From: Chloroflexota bacterium
GTDB taxonomy: Bacteria > Chloroflexota > Dehalococcoidia > Lucifugimonadales > JADFKI01
DNA length: 9,231 bases
Direction: 5' to 3'
Assembly: GCA_009838595.1 (NCBI GenBank)
Contig: VXRI01000238.1
Coordinates: 1-9,231, forward strand
Shown here: piece by piece, positions 5,755 to 9,231 of the stretch
Position numbering within the stretch: position 1 is the stretch's first letter
How the letters are laid out: each line of letters starts with the position of its first letter
Made by a program: the position numbers and the translations under genes
The notes under the pieces: model-generated
The model's database searches: none
What the model was told of the DNA's origin: nothing
What the model saw: the letters and a program-made list of their open reading frames with translations, nothing else

Positions 5755-8700
5755 CTATGCTTCCATAAGGCGCGCTTCGCCGGCGGTGCCTAGCGCTTCG
5801 GTATTCAGACGCGCTATGAGTTCGTCGTTGGCGTGAACGCGGACGGCTGTCCAGTCCATTTCTACGATGTGTCCTGCGGTCTCGATTTCGAGCGTTACCT
5901 CGCACTCGCCTTGGTAGTCCATCAGGATGCTGCTCAAGATTTGCAGCATTCGCCTGTCGTGTTCGGGTTCGCCTTCGGTCAGGCGCAGCAGCAAGCGTTT
6001 TCCGGCTTCGGCAGGCGTTGGTGTACTTGCTTCGACGGGTCGGGAAGGAAGGACGCTTGCGCCATCGCTCGTGTCATTGTCGTTTTGCGGCGTGTATCCG
6101 TTGATCCCGTTCGTTTTATTCGTGCCATCCGTCTTGCCTGTCTCATTGGACGGCGCAGGCTCATCCCAAGGTGGAGTATCGTCTGACTCACTGCTGGGCG
6201 CACTTTCGCTGTATGTGCCGTTAGTCTCCGATACGGTAGGGTTGGCGAGCTGGGCACTCGGTGTGCCTTCCGGCAAATCGATGGTCGTGGCGTCGTGTGC
6301 AGGCGGCAAGTCTTGCGGAAGTGAAGTCGCGCCATTTGCCGCCGACGATTGTGCCTCTGATTCGTCATTGTCGCGCGATTCGGTCTCGCCGGCTGTTGTA
6401 TCTGCCGGTGCGCCGTAGTCCGATGTGCGATATGCAAATGCGCCGTTGCCATTCGTGCCGATATTCCTTGCGTTGTTGACCGTGCTTTCATTCGCCGACA
6501 TACCGTTAGTTGACACGCCGTTGCCGTTCGCCTCGCCGACAGGTGTACCATTCACGGGAGCGACATCGTTTGCAGTACCGTTCTCGGCGATGTCGTTGTT
6601 CGCTGCGCCGTTCTTGGCGACGCCTTCACTTTCTGCGCCATTGACAGCTGAGGCGGCGGTTTCGGACAGCACGATTTCGTGTGCCTCGGAGCAACTTACG
6701 CTGATGTTGTCGTCGCGGTGGCGCACGTTGCCGGTTACCGTAACCAGCTTGCCATCTTTCCAGAGATGGTCGGTGTCCTTCAGTTCATCTTCCCAGACGA
6801 ACACTTCCTGCTCGCCGTCAAGCAGAGACAGCGACACAATGGCGAATGGCTGTCCTTTGCGTGTCTCGCGGCGGTTCACTCCGGACACTATGCCCGTTAC
6901 TTTCACGCGCCTGCCCGCCGCACTGGATTTCAGGTCTTCGATCGCTACGATGTCGCTTGCTCCGGCTCTTTGTGTAAGCACTTGGAACAGCGCGCTGTTC
7001 GATGTGGACACGCCGAGCAACTCTCGTTCCCATTGGCTTTTCTCCATATCGGTTGTATGGCGATTGGGAATGTCTATGCTGGCGAGTTCGGCGGGCATCG
7101 AGGTGCCCATCATGTCGAACATCGACGCCTGCTGGGAATTGCGCATGCCCGCTTCACTCTTCGACAGCGAAATAATGCGGTCTAGCATCTCGTCCATTCC
7201 CGTGCGGTCGCCAAACTCGTCGAGAGCGCCGGCGCGGATTAGGCTTTCGAGCGCCTTCTTGCCCACGCGACCTAGATCGGCAGACTGACAAAAGTCTTCT
7301 ATCGAGGAAAACGCGCCAACTTCCTTGCGGTCGGCGACCAGCGGTGAAACCGCGCCTCCGCCCACGCCCTTCACTGCGGACAAACCCCAGCGAATTGCGT
7401 AGTTGCCGTCCGTGTCGGTATCAATGGAGTAGTTGACTTCGCTCTTGTTGACGCTGGGCGGCAGCACCGAGACGCCCATTCGGCGACATTCCGCGACTAC
7501 GGACGCTATCTTGTCGGAGCTATCTTTGGACGAGTTGAGCAGCGCAGCCATATATTCGATGGGGAAGTTCGCTTTGAGATAGGCAGTCCAATATGAAATT
7601 AGCCCGTAGCTGACGCTGTGCGCCTTATTGAAGGCGTACCCGGCGAACGGCTCAATGAGCGCGAAAATCTCTTCCGCCATCGCCTGCGTGTAGCCTTGTT
7701 CGAGCGCGCCCTTCAGGAAATTTTGCTTTTCCTCCGCCATAATCTCGGGGATTTTCTTGCCCATCGCCTTGCGCACAATGTCCGCCTGCCCAAGCGAATA
7801 TCCGGCGAATGTGCGCGCGATTTGCAGCACCTGGTCCTGATAGACGATGACGCCGTATGTCTCTTCCAAGATGTCCTTCAGCGCCGGATGTGGATAGTGC
7901 GGCACGGCGCGGCCATGCTTGGAATCGATAAAGGTGGATATGTGGTCCATTGGACCGGGGCGATATAGTGCAATCATGGCGGCTACATCGCTCAGCGCAC
8001 TGGGCTTTAACTCCTTGATGTAGCGTGTCATGCCGTCGCCTTCCAATTGGAAAACGCCGACTGTCTCGCCTCTGGAAAGTAAATCGAATGTCGCTCCGTC
8101 GTTGAGCGGTATCTCGGTTAGCGCGAAATTGATGCCCCTAGTCTCTGCGATGAGGTCGCGAGCGTTTGCGAGAATGGTCAGGTTGGTGAGACCGAGGAAG
8201 TCCATTTTCAGCAGACCAAGGTCGGCGCAAGGATCCATGGAATACTGCGTAACTGCGACGCCGCTGCCGTCGTCTGCGCTGCGAGCCGGACGCTGCAGCG
8301 GCACGATTTCGTCAAGCGGCTCTTGCGAGATTAGCACCGCGGCGGCGTGCGTTCCTGCGTGGCGCGTCAAGCCTTCCAAGCCCATTGCGGTGTCCACTAT
8401 CTTGGCGACATCATCGTCTGTGTCGTATTTTTCCTTCAGCTCCGCGCTCTGCTCTAGCGCGTCTTTCAGTGTGATATTGAGTCGGTTGGGGATAAGTTTC
8501 GCCACGCGGTCGCCGTCGCTGTATGGCATTGCGAGCGCGCGAGCGACATCGCGAACGCCGCCCTTCGCGCCGAATGTCCCGAAGGTGATTATCTGCGCCA
8601 CATGCTCTTTGCCATACTTTTCAACGACATAGTTGATGACCTCTTCGCGGCGGTCGTCCTGGAAGTCCATGTCGATGTCTGGCATTTCCTTGCGCTCGAC

Positions 8701-9231
8701 ATTCAGGAAACGCTCGAATACGAGCCGGTACGGGAGCGGGTTGACATCGGTCACGCCGAGGCAATACAGCACAAGGCTTGCTGCCGCGCTGCCCCGCACG
8801 GCAAAGAATATGTCGCGCTGGTGCACGAACTTGGCGATGTCCCAGACGACGAGGAAGTAGTCCGGAAACTGCGTCTGCCGGATGACTTCGAGTTCGTAGG
8901 CGAGGCGTTCGCGCTCTGCTTCGCCGGCGTTGGGAATGCGCGCTGCCAAACCTTCGTAGCATATCTTCGCCAAGTACTCGTCGGCGGTCAGCCCGTCCGG
9001 CACGGGGTATTCGGGCAGGCGCATCTGTGAGAAGTCCAAGTTCAGATTGCACATCTCGGCGATGCACTGCGTGTTGGAAATGGCGTCCGGCAGTTCCTTA
9101 AATAGCTCCGCCATTTCTTCTGGGCTGCGCAGGTAATACGAATTTTCGGACATACGCAGACGCCCTGCGACTGAGACATTCGTGTTCCTCTGGATGCAGA
9201 TTAGAATGTCCTTCAGCGGCCCGTAATATAT
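5755..9231 (-). CDS. dnaE: DNA polymerase III subunit alpha (DnaE), 5' end outside the window
   Basis: This is the catalytic subunit of the replicative polymerase, reading leftward to TAG at 5755-5757. The frame is open to the right edge. Codons before the internal ATG at 9153 still match the family (YYGPLKDILICIQ), so 9153 is not the start and the N-terminal PHP domain lies outside. Counting from that ATG, FLNVERKEMPDIDMDF (149-164) and KMDFLGL (316-322) supply the three catalytic aspartates D161, D163 and D318. The finger region includes ALYRPGPMDHI (395-405) and VYQDQVLQIARTFAGYSLG (437-455). A helix-hairpin-helix region (about 565-655), the clamp-binding motif QASMF (675-679) and an OB fold (about 747-828) follow. 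Residues 829-1050 are an Asn/Gly/Ser/Thr-rich disordered insert, unusual in length. A compact C-terminal domain (1051-1132) resumes with ordinary sequence. The polymerase core shows no break. Confidence 0.97.
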   Translation of the reverse strand: MYYGPLKDILICIQRNTNVSVAGRLRMSENSYYLRSPEEMAELFKELPDAISNTQCIAEMCNLNLDFSQMRLPEYPVPDGLTADEYLAKICYEGLAARIPNAGEAERERLAYELEVIRQTQFPDYFLVVWDIAKFVHQRDIFFAVRGSAAASLVLYCLGVTDVNPLPYRLVFERFLNVERKEMPDIDMDFQDDRREEVINYVVEKYGKEHVAQIITFGTFGAKGGVRDVARALAMPYSDGDRVAKLIPNRLNITLKDALEQSAELKEKYDTDDDVAKIVDTAMGLEGLTRHAGTHAAAVLISQEPLDEIVPLQRPARSADDGSGVAVTQYSMDPCADLGLLKMDFLGLTNLTILANARDLIAETRGINFALTEIPLNDGATFDLLSRGETVGVFQLEGDGMTRYIKELKPSALSDVAAMIALYRPGPMDHISTFIDSKHGRAVPHYPHPALKDILEETYGVIVYQDQVLQIARTFAGYSLGQADIVRKAMGKKIPEIMAEEKQNFLKGALEQGYTQAMAEEIFALIEPFAGYAFNKAHSVSYGLISYWTAYLKANFPIEYMAALLNSSKDSSDKIASVVAECRRMGVSVLPPSVNKSEVNYSIDTDTDGNYAIRWGLSAVKGVGGGAVSPLVADRKEVGAFSSIEDFCQSADLGRVGKKALESLIRAGALDEFGDRTGMDEMLDRIISLSKSEAGMRNSQQASMFDMMGTSMPAELASIDIPNRHTTDMEKSQWERELLGVSTSNSALFQVLTQRAGASDIVAIEDLKSSAAGRRVKVTGIVSGVNRRETRKGQPFAIVSLSLLDGEQEVFVWEDELKDTDHLWKDGKLVTVTGNVRHRDDNISVSCSEAHEIVLSETAASAVNGAESEGVAKNGAANNDIAENGTANDVAPVNGTPVGEANGNGVSTNGMSANESTVNNARNIGTNGNGAFAYRTSDYGAPADTTAGETESRDNDESEAQSSAANGATSLPQDLPPAHDATTIDLPEGTPSAQLANPTVSETNGTYSESAPSSESDDTPPWDEPAPSNETGKTDGTNKTNGINGYTPQNDNDTSDGASVLPSRPVEASTPTPAEAGKRLLLRLTEGEPEHDRRMLQILSSILMDYQGECEVTLEIETAGHIVEMDWTAVRVHANDELIARLNTEALGTAGEARLMEA
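6004..6669 (-). other. Low-complexity disordered linker of DnaE between OB fold and C-terminal domain
   Basis: Residues 829-1050 (counted from the ATG at 9153) are dominated by Asn, Gly, Ser, Thr, Ala, Asp, Glu and Pro, with few aromatic or aliphatic residues and no recognisable fold. They interrupt two ordered regions: the OB fold ends near CSEAHEIVLS and the C-terminal domain resumes at GKRLLLRLTEGEPEHDRRML. The reading frame is kept throughout, so the insert is translated. Several antisense frames stay open here as a by-product of the composition and are not genes. Confidence 0.8.
6515..6664 (-). repeat. Imperfect 30-bp tandem repeat encoding a decapeptide within dnaE
   Basis: On the plus strand a degenerate 8-bp core ending CCGTT or CCATT recurs at exactly 30-bp steps: 6515, 6545, 6575, 6605 and 6635. 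In the protein this puts an Asn-Gly pair at residues 838, 848, 858, 868 and 878 (counted from the ATG at 9153), with a degenerate sixth Asn at 888. The unit is roughly ten residues with NG followed by Ala, Thr or Val. Units are diverged elsewhere, so this is an old or selected repeat rather than a fresh expansion. Confidence 0.7.
7117..7131 (-). other. Predicted sliding-clamp (beta) binding motif QASMF in DnaE
   Basis: These codons read Q-A-S-M-F, residues 675-679 counted from the ATG at 9153. The motif fits the QxxLF-type clamp-binding peptide (QADMF in E. coli DnaE) and lies between the helix-hairpin-helix region and the OB fold, as in other alpha subunits. It would tether the polymerase to the DnaN clamp for processive synthesis. 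Confidence 0.75.

Noticed and set aside
6515..6664. CRISPR array suggested by regular spacing
   Set aside because: The units are only 30 bp from start to start with no distinct spacers. They are imperfect and are in frame within a coding gene.
6425..7288. Long plus-strand open frame opposite dnaE
   Set aside because: It lies wholly antisense to conserved dnaE coding sequence, has a Ser/Leu-rich translation with no recognisable domain, and is explained by dnaE codon bias and the low-complexity linker.
9151..9153. ATG 9153 as the dnaE start
   Set aside because: Codons further right stay open to the edge and match the conserved DnaE segment before this point. A start here would produce a polymerase without its PHP domain.

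Overview
The window is ordinary bacterial chromosome, with compact, co-directional genes, roughly 55-60% G+C by eye, Shine-Dalgarno sequences and 4-nt ATGA gene overlaps. Nothing identifies the taxon firmly. The moxR/DUF58/transglutaminase operon, a DnaE with a long disordered insert, and imperfect palindromic intergenic repeats would suit a Chloroflexota-like bacterium (SAR202/Dehalococcoidia type), but that is an impression, not a demonstration.

Layout. Positions 1-309 are non-coding. They hold a degenerate palindromic repeat (about 128-148), a very good sigma70-type promoter (196-224) and a leader hairpin followed by a pyrimidine run (260-297). A plus-strand operon follows: a MoxR-family AAA+ ATPase (310-1281), a DUF58 protein (about 1283-2554), a multi-pass membrane transglutaminase-like protein (2551-5142) and an O6-alkylguanine-DNA alkyltransferase (5139-5645). 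The genes are spaced 1 nt apart or overlap by 4 nt, so they are probably co-transcribed and translationally coupled. Positions 5646-5754 are a convergent intergenic gap built from nested inverted repeats. The rest (5755-9231, minus strand) is the 3' three-quarters of dnaE, the replicative DNA polymerase III alpha subunit. Its N-terminal PHP domain lies beyond the right edge.

Function. MoxR ATPase, DUF58 protein and membrane transglutaminase form a widespread conserved trio, thought to act as a chaperone-like, envelope-associated module. Here the trio has three oddities: the DUF58 gene lacks an ATG/GTG/TTG start at the position its conserved N-terminus requires; the transglutaminase gene is cut by one in-frame TGA at 3700-3702; and the transglutaminase catalytic cysteine is serine. 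The operon may therefore be decaying, use unusual decoding, or carry sequence errors. The alkyltransferase is intact and appended to the operon.

No mobile element, CRISPR array, tRNA or rRNA was seen. I do not see convincing evidence of a wholly new system. The items most worth checking are the start and stop anomalies, the Cys-to-Ser change, and the 30-bp-period repeat inside dnaE.
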